From Sipunculus nudus (taxonomy: Eukaryota; Annelida; Sipuncula; Golfingiida; Sipunculidae), in the NCBI GenBank assembly GCA_026874595.1, contig CM049318.1, positions 12,753,241 through 12,817,240 on the forward strand: 64,000 nt of DNA, read 5' to 3'. Positions 1 through 8,941 of this stretch are shown in pieces. Under the pieces are notes generated by a model, which did not search any database, was not told where the DNA came from, and worked only from the letters and a program-made list of their open reading frames with translations. Both the position numbers and the translations under genes were made by a program. How positions within the stretch are numbered: position 1 is the first letter of the stretch; each line of letters starts with the position of its first letter.

Positions 1-241
1 AGATACTGGCGCCCTCGAAATCTTTACGAGATGAAGCAAGTATGTACCTTTTAAAAAATCACCTGACTTCGGTCGGATGTGTAAAAATACTGGACGGATA
101 CACAATATATTCACATGCACATCACACGGTAAATCGGCATTTACGGACACTATCAATGCCTGCGAAGGCCCTCACCATTTCTCGAGGAGGCATACTATAG
201 AACATGAAATCGGAGTTCTTCCTTTTTCGTTAGATGAGCAC

Positions 242-314
242 GGGCGTGTGGCGCAATGGATAACGCGTCTGACTACGGATCAGAAGATTCCAGGTTCGAA
301 TCCTGGCACGCTCG
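242..314 (+). tRNA. tRNA-Arg(ACG), array unit 1
   Basis: This 73-nt gene folds as a complete cloverleaf. The acceptor stem GGGCGTG pairs with CACGCTC with one G-U pair. The D-arm carries GGA, the anticodon loop is CTACGGA, the T-arm is CCAGG/TTCGAAT/CCTGG and the discriminator is G73. C35 and A20, the usual arginyl-tRNA synthetase determinants, are present. The A box (TGGCGCAATGG) and B box (GGTTCGAATCC) are intact, and a Pol III stop TTTT lies at 320-323. It has no intron and no encoded CCA, as expected in a eukaryote. It reads CGU, and CGC/CGA through inosine. Confidence 0.95.
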
Positions 315-523
315 AAACCTTTTACAGACGAAAAATCAAAAGGTTTTTTCTCCATCTGTTCGTGCATGTTCAAAATTATTTAATCACTCTGACTTTTATT
401 TTCAAGAAACAAAAAAAAAGGACTTATTTTCAAGGATGGGACTTTCGGTAGATCGTTTTCCATGTTAAATACATCATTTACTGTTTTACAAAACCATATA
501 ATTAGTGTGTTAGTGTTACCATA

Positions 524-554
524 ATATTCCAGGCGCGATTCCTGGAATTCTCGC
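524..554 (+). pseudogene. tRNA T-arm remnant inside the array unit (representative)
   Basis: The segment keeps a perfect 5-bp stem CCAGG/CCTGG around a 7-nt loop, followed by AATTCTCG and then CTACCTTTCC. The intact tRNA reads CCAGG, 7-nt loop, CCTGG, CACGCTCG, ATACCTTTTAC in the same order. I infer a decayed 3' half of a tRNA-Arg with its flank. It recurs at the equivalent place in every unit. Confidence 0.5.
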
Positions 555-635
555 TACCTTTCCTTATACGTGACTCATCATCGGCCGATATTTAAAAGGT
601 TACAAAGGGCTTTTACGTTTAGTTTTCTGCGTAAA

Positions 636-660
636 GATACTGGCGCCCTCGAAATCTTTT
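636..660 (+). pseudogene. second tRNA 3'-end remnant in the unit (representative)
   Basis: CTGGCGCCCTCGAAATC matches the tRNA 3' end plus flank of the edge copy near 29397 (CTGGCACGCTCGAAATC) at 15 of 17 positions. Similarity continues into GAAGCAAGTAT versus GTAGCAAATAT downstream. The same segment forms a CTCGAAA/TTTCGAG hairpin with a TCT loop. I infer a second relic of a tRNA 3' end, present in every unit. Confidence 0.4.
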
Positions 661-873
661 CGAGATGAAGCAAGTATGTACCTTTTACAAAATCACCTGA
701 CTTCGGTCGGATGTGTAAAGATACTGGACGGATACACAATATATTCACATGCACATCACACGGTAAATCGGCATTTCCGGACACTATCAATGCCTGCGAA
801 GGCCCTCACCATTTCTCGAGGAGGCACACTAGAACATGAAATCGGAGTTCTTCCTTTTTTCTTAGATGAGCAC

Positions 874-946
874 GGGCGTGTGGCGCAATGGATAACGCGT
901 CTGACTACGGATCAGAAGATTCCAGGTTCGAATCCTGGCACGCTCG
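874..946 (+). tRNA. tRNA-Arg(ACG), array unit 2
   Basis: The sequence is identical to the unit 1 tRNA and the cloverleaf is intact. A TTTT terminator lies six bases past the discriminator. Its higher-order partner is the copy at 3391. Confidence 0.95.
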
Positions 947-1505
947 AAACCTTTTACAGACGAAAAATCAAATGTTTTTTTCTCCATCTGTTCGTGCATG
1001 TTCAAAATTATTTAATCACTCTGACTTTTATTTTCAAGAAACAAAAAAAAGGACTTATTTTCAAGGATGGGACTTTCGGTAGATCGTTTTCCATGTTAAA
1101 TACATCATTTACTGTTTTACAAAACCATATAATTAGTGTGTTAGTGTTACCATAATATTCCAGGCGCGATTCCTGGAATTCTCGCTACCTTTCCTTATAC
1201 GTGACTCATCATCGGCCGATATTTAAAAGGTTACAAAGGGCTTTTACGTTTAGTTTTCTGCGTAAAGATACTGGCGCCAATCGAAATCTTTTCAAGATGA
1301 AGCAAGTATGTACCTTTTATAAAATCACCTGACTTCGGTCGGATGTGTAAAAATACTGGACGGATACACAATATATTCACATGCACATCACACGGTAAAT
1401 CGGCATTTCCGGACACTATCAATGCCTGCGAAGGCCCTCACAATGTCTCGAGGAGGCACACTAGAACATGAAATCGGAGTTCTTCCTTTTTTCTTGGATG
1501 AGCAC

Positions 1506-1578
1506 GGGCGTGTGGCGCAATGGATAACGCGTCTGACTACGGATCAGAAGATTCCAGGTTCGAATCCTGGCACGCTCG
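1506..1578 (+). tRNA. tRNA-Arg(ACG), array unit 3
   Basis: The cloverleaf is intact and identical to unit 1. The 3' flank reads ATACCTTTTAC instead of AAACCTTTTAC, a marker shared with its higher-order partner at 4021. Confidence 0.95.
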
Positions 1579-2136
1579 ATACCTTTTACAGACGAAAAAT
1601 CAAATGTTTTTTTCTCCATCTGTTCGTGCATGTTCAAAATTATTTAATCAATCTGACTTTTATTTTCAAGAAACAAAAAAAAGGACTTATTTTCAAGGAT
1701 GGGACTTTCGGTAGATCGTTTTCCATGTTAAATACATCATTTACTGTTTTATAAAACCATATAATTAGTGTGTTAGTGTTACCATAATATTCCAGGCGCG
1801 ATTCCTGGAATTCTCGCTACCTTTCCTTATATGTGACTCATCATCGGCCGATATTTAAAATGTTACAAAGGGCTTTTACGTTTAGTTTTCTACCTAAAGA
1901 TACTGGCGCCCTCGAAATCTTTTCGAGATGAAGCAAGTATGTACCTTTTATAAAATCACCTGACTTCGGTCGGATGTGTAAAAATACTGGACGGATACAC
2001 AATATATTCACATGCACATCACACCGTAAATCGGCATTTCCGGACAATATCAATTCCTGCGAATGCCCTCACCATGTCTTGAGGAGGCACACTAGAACAT
2101 GAAATCGGAGTTCTTCCTTTTTTCTTAGATGAGCAC

Positions 2137-2209
2137 GGGCGAATGGCGCAATGGATAACGCGTCTGACTACGGATCAGAAGATTCCAGGTTCGAATCCTA
2201 GCACGCTCG
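2137..2209 (+). pseudogene. degenerate tRNA-Arg(ACG), array unit 4
   Basis: The anticodon ACG and both internal promoter boxes are recognisable. The acceptor 5' strand is GGGCGAA, giving A6:A67 and A7:C66 mismatches. The T-stem has a C50:A64 mismatch because its 3' strand is CCTAG. Three mismatched pairs make a stable mature tRNA unlikely. Residual function cannot be excluded without expression data. Confidence 0.7.
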
Positions 2210-2757
2210 AAACCTTTTACAGACGAAAAATCAAATGTCTTTTTCTCCCTCTGTTCGTGCATTAAATCACTCTGACTTTTATTTTCAAGAAACAAAAAAA
2301 GGAACTTATTTTTAAGGATGGGACTTTCGGTAGAACGTTTTCCATGTTAAATACATCATTTACTGTTTTATAAAACCATATAATTAGTGTGTTAGTGTTA
2401 CCATAATATTCCAGGCGCGATTCCTGGAATTCTCGCTACCTTTCCTTATACGTGACTCATCATCGGCCGATATTTAAAATGTTACAAAGGGCTTTTACGT
2501 TGAGTTTTCTACGTAAAGATACTGGCGCCCTCGAAATCTTTACGAGATGAAGCAAGTATGTACCTTTTAAAAAATCACCTGACTTCGGTCGGATGTGTAA
2601 AAATACTGGACGGATACACAATATATTCACATGCACATCACACGGTAAATCGGCATTTACGGACACTATCAATGCCTGCGAAGGCCCTCACCATTTCTCG
2701 AGGAGGCATACTATAGAACATGAAATCGGAGTTCTTCCTTTTTCGTTAGATGAGCAC

Positions 2758-2830
2758 GGGCGTGTGGCGCAATGGATAACGCGTCTGACTACGGATCAGA
2801 AGATTCCAGGTTCGAATCCTGGCACGCTCG
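2758..2830 (+). tRNA. tRNA-Arg(ACG), array unit 5
   Basis: The cloverleaf is intact and identical to unit 1, its partner 2516 bp upstream. It even shares the unusual TTTTTCG upstream flank and the AAAAGGTTTTTT run downstream. Confidence 0.95.
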
Positions 2831-3390
2831 AAACCTTTTACAGACGAAAAATCAAAAGGTTTTTTCTCCATCTGTTCGTGCATGTTCAAAATTATTTAAT
2901 CACTCTGACTTTTATTTTCAAGAAACAAAAAAAAAAGGACTTATTTTCAAGGATGGGACTTTCGGTAGATCGTTTTCCATGTTAAATACATCATTTACTG
3001 TTTTACAAAACCATATAATTAGTGTGTTAGTGTTACCATAATATTCCAGGCGCGATTCCTGGAATTCTCGCTACCTTTCCTTATACGTGACTCATCATCG
3101 GCCGATATTTAAAAGGTTACAAAGGGCTTTTACGTTTAGTTTTCTGCGTAAAGATACTGGCGCCCTCGAAATCTTTTCGAGATGAAGCAAGTATGTACCT
3201 TTTACAAAATCACCTGACTTCGGTCGGATGTGTAAAGATACTGGACGGATACACAATATATTCACATGCACATCACACGGTAAATCGGCATTTCCGGACA
3301 CTATCAATGCCTGCGAAGGCCCTCACCATTTCTCGAGGAGGCACACTAGAACATGAAATCGGAGTTCTTCCTTTTTTCTTAGATGAGCAC

Positions 3391-3463
3391 GGGCGTGTGG
3401 CGCAATGGATAACGCGTCTGACTACGGATCAGAAGATTCCAGGTTCGAATCCTGGCACGCTCG
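3391..3463 (+). tRNA. tRNA-Arg(ACG), array unit 6
   Basis: The cloverleaf is intact, with TTTT just downstream. It is the partner of the copy at 874. The unit downstream differs from that partner by a short deletion in the GGACTTATTTTC segment near 3569. Confidence 0.95.
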
Positions 3464-4020
3464 AAACCTTTTACAGACGAAAAATCAAATGTTTTTTTCT
3501 CCATCTGTTCGTGCATGTTCAAAATTATTTAATCACTCTGACTTTTATTTTCAAGAAACAAAAAAAAGGACATTTTCAAGGATGGGACTTTCGGTAGATC
3601 GTTTTCCATGTTAAATACATCATTTACTGTTTTACAAAACCATATAATTAGTGTGTTAGTGTTACCATAATATTCCAGGCGCGATTCCTGGAATTCTCGC
3701 TACCTTTCCTTATACGTGACTCATCATCGGCCGATATTTAAAAGGTTACAAAGGGCTTTTACGTTTAGTTTTCTGCGTAAAGATACTGGCGCCAATCGAA
3801 ATCTTTTCAAGATGAAGCAAGTATGTACCTTTTATAAAATCACCTGACTTCGGTCGGATGTGTAAAAATACTGGACGGATACACAATATATTCACATGCA
3901 CATCACACGGTAAATCGGCATTTCCGGACACTATCAATGCCTGCGAAGGCCCTCACAATGTCTCGAGGAGGCACACTAGAACATGAAATCGGAGTTCTTC
4001 CTTTTTTCTTGGATGAGCAC

Positions 4021-4093
4021 GGGCGTGTGGCGCAATGGATAACGCGTCTGACTACGGATCAGAAGATTCCAGGTTCGAATCCTGGCACGCTCG
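4021..4093 (+). tRNA. tRNA-Arg(ACG), array unit 7
   Basis: The cloverleaf is intact and it is the partner of the copy at 1506. The 3' flank has the ATACC variant and a TTTT terminator. Confidence 0.95.
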
Positions 4094-4651
4094 ATACCTT
4101 TTACAGACGAAAAATCAAATGTTTTTTTCTCCATCTGTTCGTGCATGTTCAAAATTATTTAATCAATCTGACTTTTATTTTCAAGAAACAAAAAAAAGGA
4201 CTTATTTTCAAGGATGGGACTTTCGGTAGATCGTTTTCCATGTTAAATACATCATTTACTGTTTTATAAAACCATATAATTAGTGTGTTAGTGTTACCAT
4301 AATATTCCAGGCGCGATTCCTGGAATTCTCGCTACCTTTCCTTATATGTGACTCATCATCGGCCGATATTTAAAATGTTACAAAGGGCTTTTACGTTTAG
4401 TTTTCTACCTAAAGATACTGGCGCCCTCGAAATCTTTTCGAGATGAAGCAAGTATGTACCTTTTATAAAATCACCTGACTTCGGTCGGATGTGTAAAAAT
4501 ACTGGACGGATACACAATATATTCACATGCACATCACACGGTAAATCGGCATTTCCGGACACTATCAATGCCTGCGAAGGCCCCCACCATGTCTCGAGGA
4601 GGCACACTAGAACATGAAATCGGAGTTCTTCCTTTTTTCTTAGATGAGCAC

Positions 4652-4724
4652 GGGCGACTGGCGCAATGGATAACGCGTCTGACTACGGATCAGCAGATTC
4701 CAGGTTCGAATCCTGGCACGCTCG
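4652..4724 (+). pseudogene. degenerate tRNA-Arg(ACG), array unit 8
   Basis: The acceptor 5' strand GGGCGAC gives A6:A67 and C7:C66 mismatches. The anticodon stem has a U27:C43 mismatch (TCAGC). The T-arm and anticodon ACG are intact. It is the higher-order partner of the degenerate copy at 2137, and they share the damaged GGGCGA acceptor strand. That strand was therefore damaged before the four-unit block duplicated. Confidence 0.7.
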
Positions 4725-5251
4725 AAACCTTTTACAGACGAAAAATCAAATGTCTTTTTCTCCCTCTGTTCGTGCATTTAATCACTCTGACTTTTATTTT
4801 CAAGAAACAAAAAAAGGGACTTATTTTTAAGGATGGGACTTTCGCTAGAGCGTTTTCCATGTTAAATACATCATTTACTGTTTAGAAAACCATATAATTA
4901 GTGTGTTAGTGTTACCATAATATTCCAGACGCGATTCCTGGAATTCTGGCTACCTTTCCTTATATGTGACTCATCATCGGCCGATATTTAAAATGTTACA
5001 AAGGGCTTTTACCTTTAGTTTTCTACGTAAAGATACTGGCGCCCTCGAAATCTTTTCGAGATGAAGCAATTATGTACCTTTTATAAAATCACCTGACTTC
5101 GGTCGGATGTGTAAAAATACTGGACGGATACACAATATATTCACATGCACATCACACGGTAAATCGGCATTTCTGGACAATATCAATTCCTGCGAATGCC
5201 CTCACAATGTCTTGAGGAGGCACACTAGAACATGAAATCGGAGTTCTTCCT

Positions 5252-7685
5252 TTTTTTAGCTCAGCTGACTTTCAGTCATGCTGGGCTATAGCGATGGGTC
5301 TTTGTCCGGCGTCCTTCCGTCTGTCCGTCCGGCCGTCCGTCCGTTAGCAGGGCACAAATCGTAACCGTAGGGGCTAGGGCCATGAACCCTATGCAGTCTT
5401 AGAGGTTATAGAAAGATCTCCTAGCAAACCTGAAATTAGGTCACTGCGACCTATATTCTCGAAGTTATGGGGTGTGTTTGCACCCCCCAGAAATAACTCT
5501 TTGAGACAAAATTTTCATCCCAAACCTTCCATCTTTCACATACAGCTCACCTACCAACAGGGGAAGAACCATAATTTTTTTTAGGTCAAAAGGTCAAAGG
5601 TCAAGGTCACAGGAGCCTCTTCTTTGAAAAGCCTGTGGATGCATTTTAAGCCAACCCTTTCATCCCAATTCTTTGATCTTTCACATATAGCTCACCTACT
5701 AAGTTGGAGAAAAATCCTATAGATTTTGAGGTCACAAGGTCAAAGGTCAGGGTCACAGGATCCACTTCTTTGAAAAGGTAGTGGACACATTTCAAGCTAG
5801 ACTTTTCATTCCAAACCTTCCAGCACTGATATCGCTTCTCTGCCAACAGGGGAAAAGACCTGTTGATTTTGAGGTCAAAGGTCAAGTTCACAGCACCCAC
5901 TTCTTGCGTGGAGTCATTTTCAGGCAAACTTTTCAATCTGTACCTTCCATCTGTCATATATGGCTGACCTACCAATAAGGGAAGAAGCCTATTGATGTTG
6001 AGGTCAAAAAGTCAAAGGTCAAGGTCAAAATATTTAATTGTTCTAAATGCTTGTGAGCATATTTCAAGTGTAACTGTTCAACCAAAACCTTCAGTCTTTC
6101 ACATATGCCACATCTATGCATCACTCAGTTTGACTCAAACTTCATATTTATGGGTCTTTTTGCTTGAATAAATAACTTATTGATTTTGGGGTCAGCTGGT
6201 CAGCAGGTTAAAGGTTGCAGGTCAAAGTTATTCACCCATTGGTTGCCAAGTAATTACAACAGATTTAAGTGGTCAGTAGTTACCTATCATTTAGAAAGAA
6301 TCCAGTTGATATATGGGCAAAAGGCCAAGGTCATAGGTCAGGGATGTTCACAATTACTTATTTTATAGACCATCTCTATTTTTCTTGTATATATAACCAT
6401 CCCACTCCAGATGGTACATCTCCCTGTGTGGCTGTAATTGTGAGTGACACTGGTGACATATGACTCCCTTTTGTATCAGCCTATTAAGTGATAAGGCTCA
6501 GTGATAAGTACCTCGTTACTTCATAACAAAAACACTGTTGTCAGAATGCTTCAGCCAGGCATTAAGACTATGAGAGTATAGTATTAAGGTTTAGCTACTG
6601 ATTTATAAGATGATGGGAACATTTTGCAGTTTATTTTATGGAATCCTAGCAATAAACTTAGTTTCCTAGATATCTGAATATTTTAATATATATCACCACA
6701 TATAAAAGCAAGTGTTTGTTCTCATAATATGTGGATGTGTACCTTGATTTAGGATGGCTTTTTGTTTTATTTCAAGACTCTTAGTCATGCTTTCTGCATT
6801 TCTTTTCTTTCAGGTTTGGCAGTTTACCTACCCTGCTGACCCCATTGAAAAGCAGAGTGATAATAAAAAATATTGGACTTACACTTTTTACAATTGCATA
6901 TCTATAAATCTGATATGAGGGCCTGGACATGCCTTTTGAATTATTTTGGGCATTTATTACTGGATAATTTGCCCCAAGTTTGGTCTCTTATTGGAAAATG
7001 TGGGATATCAAATGTCATACTTGTCAGAAATCCATTATGTCTGCCAGTTAGCCACCTTAGAAATTCTTTCTTCAGGGCAGTTTCAGTAATTTTTCTTTAA
7101 TGTTTGGTCCGATTTAGAGAATGTTTGTTGTCTGATTTCAGACTTGTCAGAAGTCCAATATGGCCACCAGGCAACCATCTTTTAATTCCTTTTGATCATA
7201 TTATCTCAAGAACAGTTAAAGTGAATTCAGTTGGATGTATATTTATGTAATCTTGTAAAGGATTGGGTCAAATATTTCTGAATAAATATTACCATCATTT
7301 ATAAAAGTGCAGTACAGTTGGCTTGTATTGAATAAAAATTCATACAGAAGCACCTGTTTCTCAATAATTCTTGCATGTATTTCCTTGATTTTTGCTATAT
7401 ATTTTGATCTTATATTTGCCCTTTGTGGTGTTCCTTTTGAGACTGACAGGTTTCAAGCAAGCTGTTGGAATAGTTCCTGATAGCTTAACAATCATGCATT
7501 TTCCTCAGACCATCAATTCACTGTGTTTTAACCAGACATAGGTGATATATATTTCTGTTGTCATAGAAATTTTCAACAAATTGGCAAATTGGTTCTCCAA
7601 AATTTGACAGGAAGTTGTGAATCTCAGTCCATGATGTCACAGGTCATGCTTGGCAGTTGAGCGTCATGACCCATGGGTCACTTGT
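5252..7685 (-). mobile_element. pearl-like non-autonomous element, copy 1 (inserted in array)
   Basis: This 2.43 kb element sits in the T-run just upstream of a tRNA gene. In its own orientation it starts ACAAGTGACCCATGGGTC, which contains the 12-bp palindrome GACCCATGGGTC. It ends with a hairpin (CAGC-TGACT/AGTCA-GCTG) followed by GCTAAAAA. GCTCAGCTG occurs in inverted orientation near both ends. Inside are TCCG/GACGG tetranucleotide runs and about four imperfect ~140 bp cores with AGGTCA words. It has no long frame, so it is non-autonomous. The architecture matches what I recall of bivalve 'pearl' elements, grouped with non-autonomous Helitron/Helentron elements. That family call is inference, and a canonical 5' TC is not seen. 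Confidence 0.6.
5583..6031 (+). repeat. AGGTCA-rich core repeats of copy 1
   Basis: Four imperfect cores are spaced 130-145 bp apart (AGGTCA clusters at about 5583, 5728, 5871 and 6000). Each contains blocks such as AGGTCAAAGGTCAAGGTCA. The AGGTCA hexamers are spaced by 0, 1 or 2 bases, giving DR0, DR1 and DR2 arrangements. Between clusters the cores share phrases such as CATCCCAAACCTTCCATCTT and CACCTACCAACAGGGGAAGA. Binding by nuclear receptors is possible but not shown. Confidence 0.8.
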
Positions 7686-7698
7686 CTTAGATGAGCAC

Positions 7699-7771
7699 GG
7701 GCGTGTGGCGCAATGGATAACGCGTCTGACTACGGATCAGAAGATTCCAGGTTCGAATCCTGGCACGCTCG
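7699..7771 (+). tRNA. tRNA-Arg(ACG), block B unit 1
   Basis: The cloverleaf is intact and identical to unit 1 of block A. The proximal terminator is weakened to TTT (AAACCTTTCAC). The next T-run, seven T's near 7800, would end transcripts about 30 nt later. Confidence 0.92.
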
Positions 7772-8328
7772 AAACCTTTCACAGACGAAAAATCAAATGT
7801 TTTTTTCTACATCTGTTCGTGCATGTTCAAAATTATTTAATCCATCTGACTTTTATTTTCAAGAAACAAAAAAAAAGGACTTATTTTCAAGGATGGGACT
7901 TTCGGTAGATCGTTTTCCATGTTAAATACATCATTTACTGTTTTATAAAACCATATAATTAGTGTGTTAGTGTTACCATAATATTCCAGGCGCGATTCCT
8001 GGAATTCTCGCTACCTTTCCTTATATGTGACTCATCATCGGCCGATATTTAAAATGTTACTAAGGGCTTTTACGTTTAGTTTTCTACGTAAAGATACTGG
8101 CGCCCTCGAAATCTTTTCGAGATGAAGCAAGTATGTACCTTTTATAAAATCACCTGACTTGGGTCGGATGTGTAAAAATACTGGACGGATACACAATATA
8201 TTCACATGCACATCACACGGTAAATCGGCATTTCCGGACACTATCAATGCCTGCGAAGGCCCTCACAATGTCTTGAGGAGGCACACTAGAACATGAAATC
8301 GGAGTTTTTCCTTTTTTCTGATGAGCAA

Positions 8329-8401
8329 GGGCGTGTGGCGCAATGGATAACGCGTCTGACTATGGATCAGAAGATTCCAGGTTCGAATCCTGGCACGCTC
8401 G
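8329..8401 (+). tRNA. tRNA with Arg body and ATG anticodon
   Basis: All stems match the array tRNA-Arg, but the anticodon loop reads CTATGGA instead of CTACGGA, so the anticodon is ATG. It would decode the His codon CAU. Loss of C35 removes the main arginine identity base, while A20 and G73 remain. The 5' flank is also changed (GAGCAA). A normal eukaryotic tRNA-His has a GTG anticodon and an added G-1. It could be a pseudogene, a decoding variant or a sequencing error. The proximal terminator is only TTT. Confidence 0.75.
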
Positions 8402-8941
8402 AAACCTTTCACAGACGAAAAATCAAATGTTTTTTTCTACATCTGTTCGTGCATGTTCAAAATTATTTAATCAATCTGACTTTTATTTTCAAGAAACAAA
8501 AAAAAGGACTTATTTTCAAGGATGGGACTTTCGGTAGATCGTTTTCCATGTTAAATACATCATTTACTGTTTTATAAAACCATATAATTAGTGTGTTAGT
8601 GTTACCATAATATTCCAGGCGCGATTCCTGGAATTCTGGCTACCTTTCCTTATATGTGACTCATCATCGGCCGATATTTAAAATGTTACAAAGGGCTTTT
8701 ACATTTAGTTTTCTACCTAAAGATACTGGCGCCCTCGAAATCTTTTCGAGATGAAGCAATTATGTACCTTTTATAAAATCACCTGACTTCGGTCGGATGT
8801 GTAAAAATACTGGACGGATACACAATATATTCACATGGACATCACACGGTAAATCGGCATTTCTGGACAATATCAATTCCTGCGAATGCCCTCACCATGT
8901 CTTGAGGAGGCACACTAGAACATGAAATCGGAGTTCTTCCT

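Larger units (their letters stand above)
1..5251 (+). repeat. tRNA-Arg tandem array, block A (8 full units)
   Basis: This is a head-to-tail array of ~620-633 bp units, each with one tRNA-Arg gene. tRNA starts are spaced 632, 632, 631, 621, 633, 630 and 631 bp apart. The window opens inside a unit, so the array continues to the left. Units 1-4 and 5-8 form two nearly identical four-unit blocks offset by about 2516 bp, which is a higher-order repeat. The ninth unit is cut at 5251 by a pearl-like element. Open frames through the units are by-products of near identity and lack coding signals. All statements except the family name of the inserted element are seen directly. Confidence 0.95.
7686..8941 (+). 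repeat. tRNA-Arg tandem array, block B (2 units)
   Basis: Two units 630 bp apart continue the array phase exactly where copy 1 of the pearl-like element interrupted it, at CTTAGATGAGC. A third unit is cut at 8941 by copy 2, at the same internal position. Block B plus element is duplicated: 5646-7908 matches 9352-11614 at a constant offset of 3706 bp. Confidence 0.9.

Noticed and set aside
61-80. Stable C(TTCG)G hairpin (CTGACTTCGGTCGG) in units as a structured RNA
   Set aside because: Several units change the closing bases (GTGAC at 13112 and later, TTGG at 8160), so the structure is not preserved.
242-314. Unit as a tRNA-derived SINE
   Set aside because: The tRNA 3' end and terminator are intact, copies are strictly tandem, and there is no A-tail or target duplication.
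77-451. Plus-strand frames running through the tRNA gene
   Set aside because: They translate a tRNA gene and its flanks. Only the first ~40 codons echo the unit segment fused to the captured gene fragment at 28841.
578-790. A 70-codon antisense frame conserved in about 20 array units
   Set aside because: It recurs because the units are nearly identical in DNA. It overlaps tRNA-remnant and repeat DNA, has no start context, and changes are not biased to synonymous sites as far as I can see.
5646-5975. 109-codon frame recurring in pearl-like copies
   Set aside because: It translates AGGTCA core repeats. The frame is not kept in older copies such as 42727-45135.
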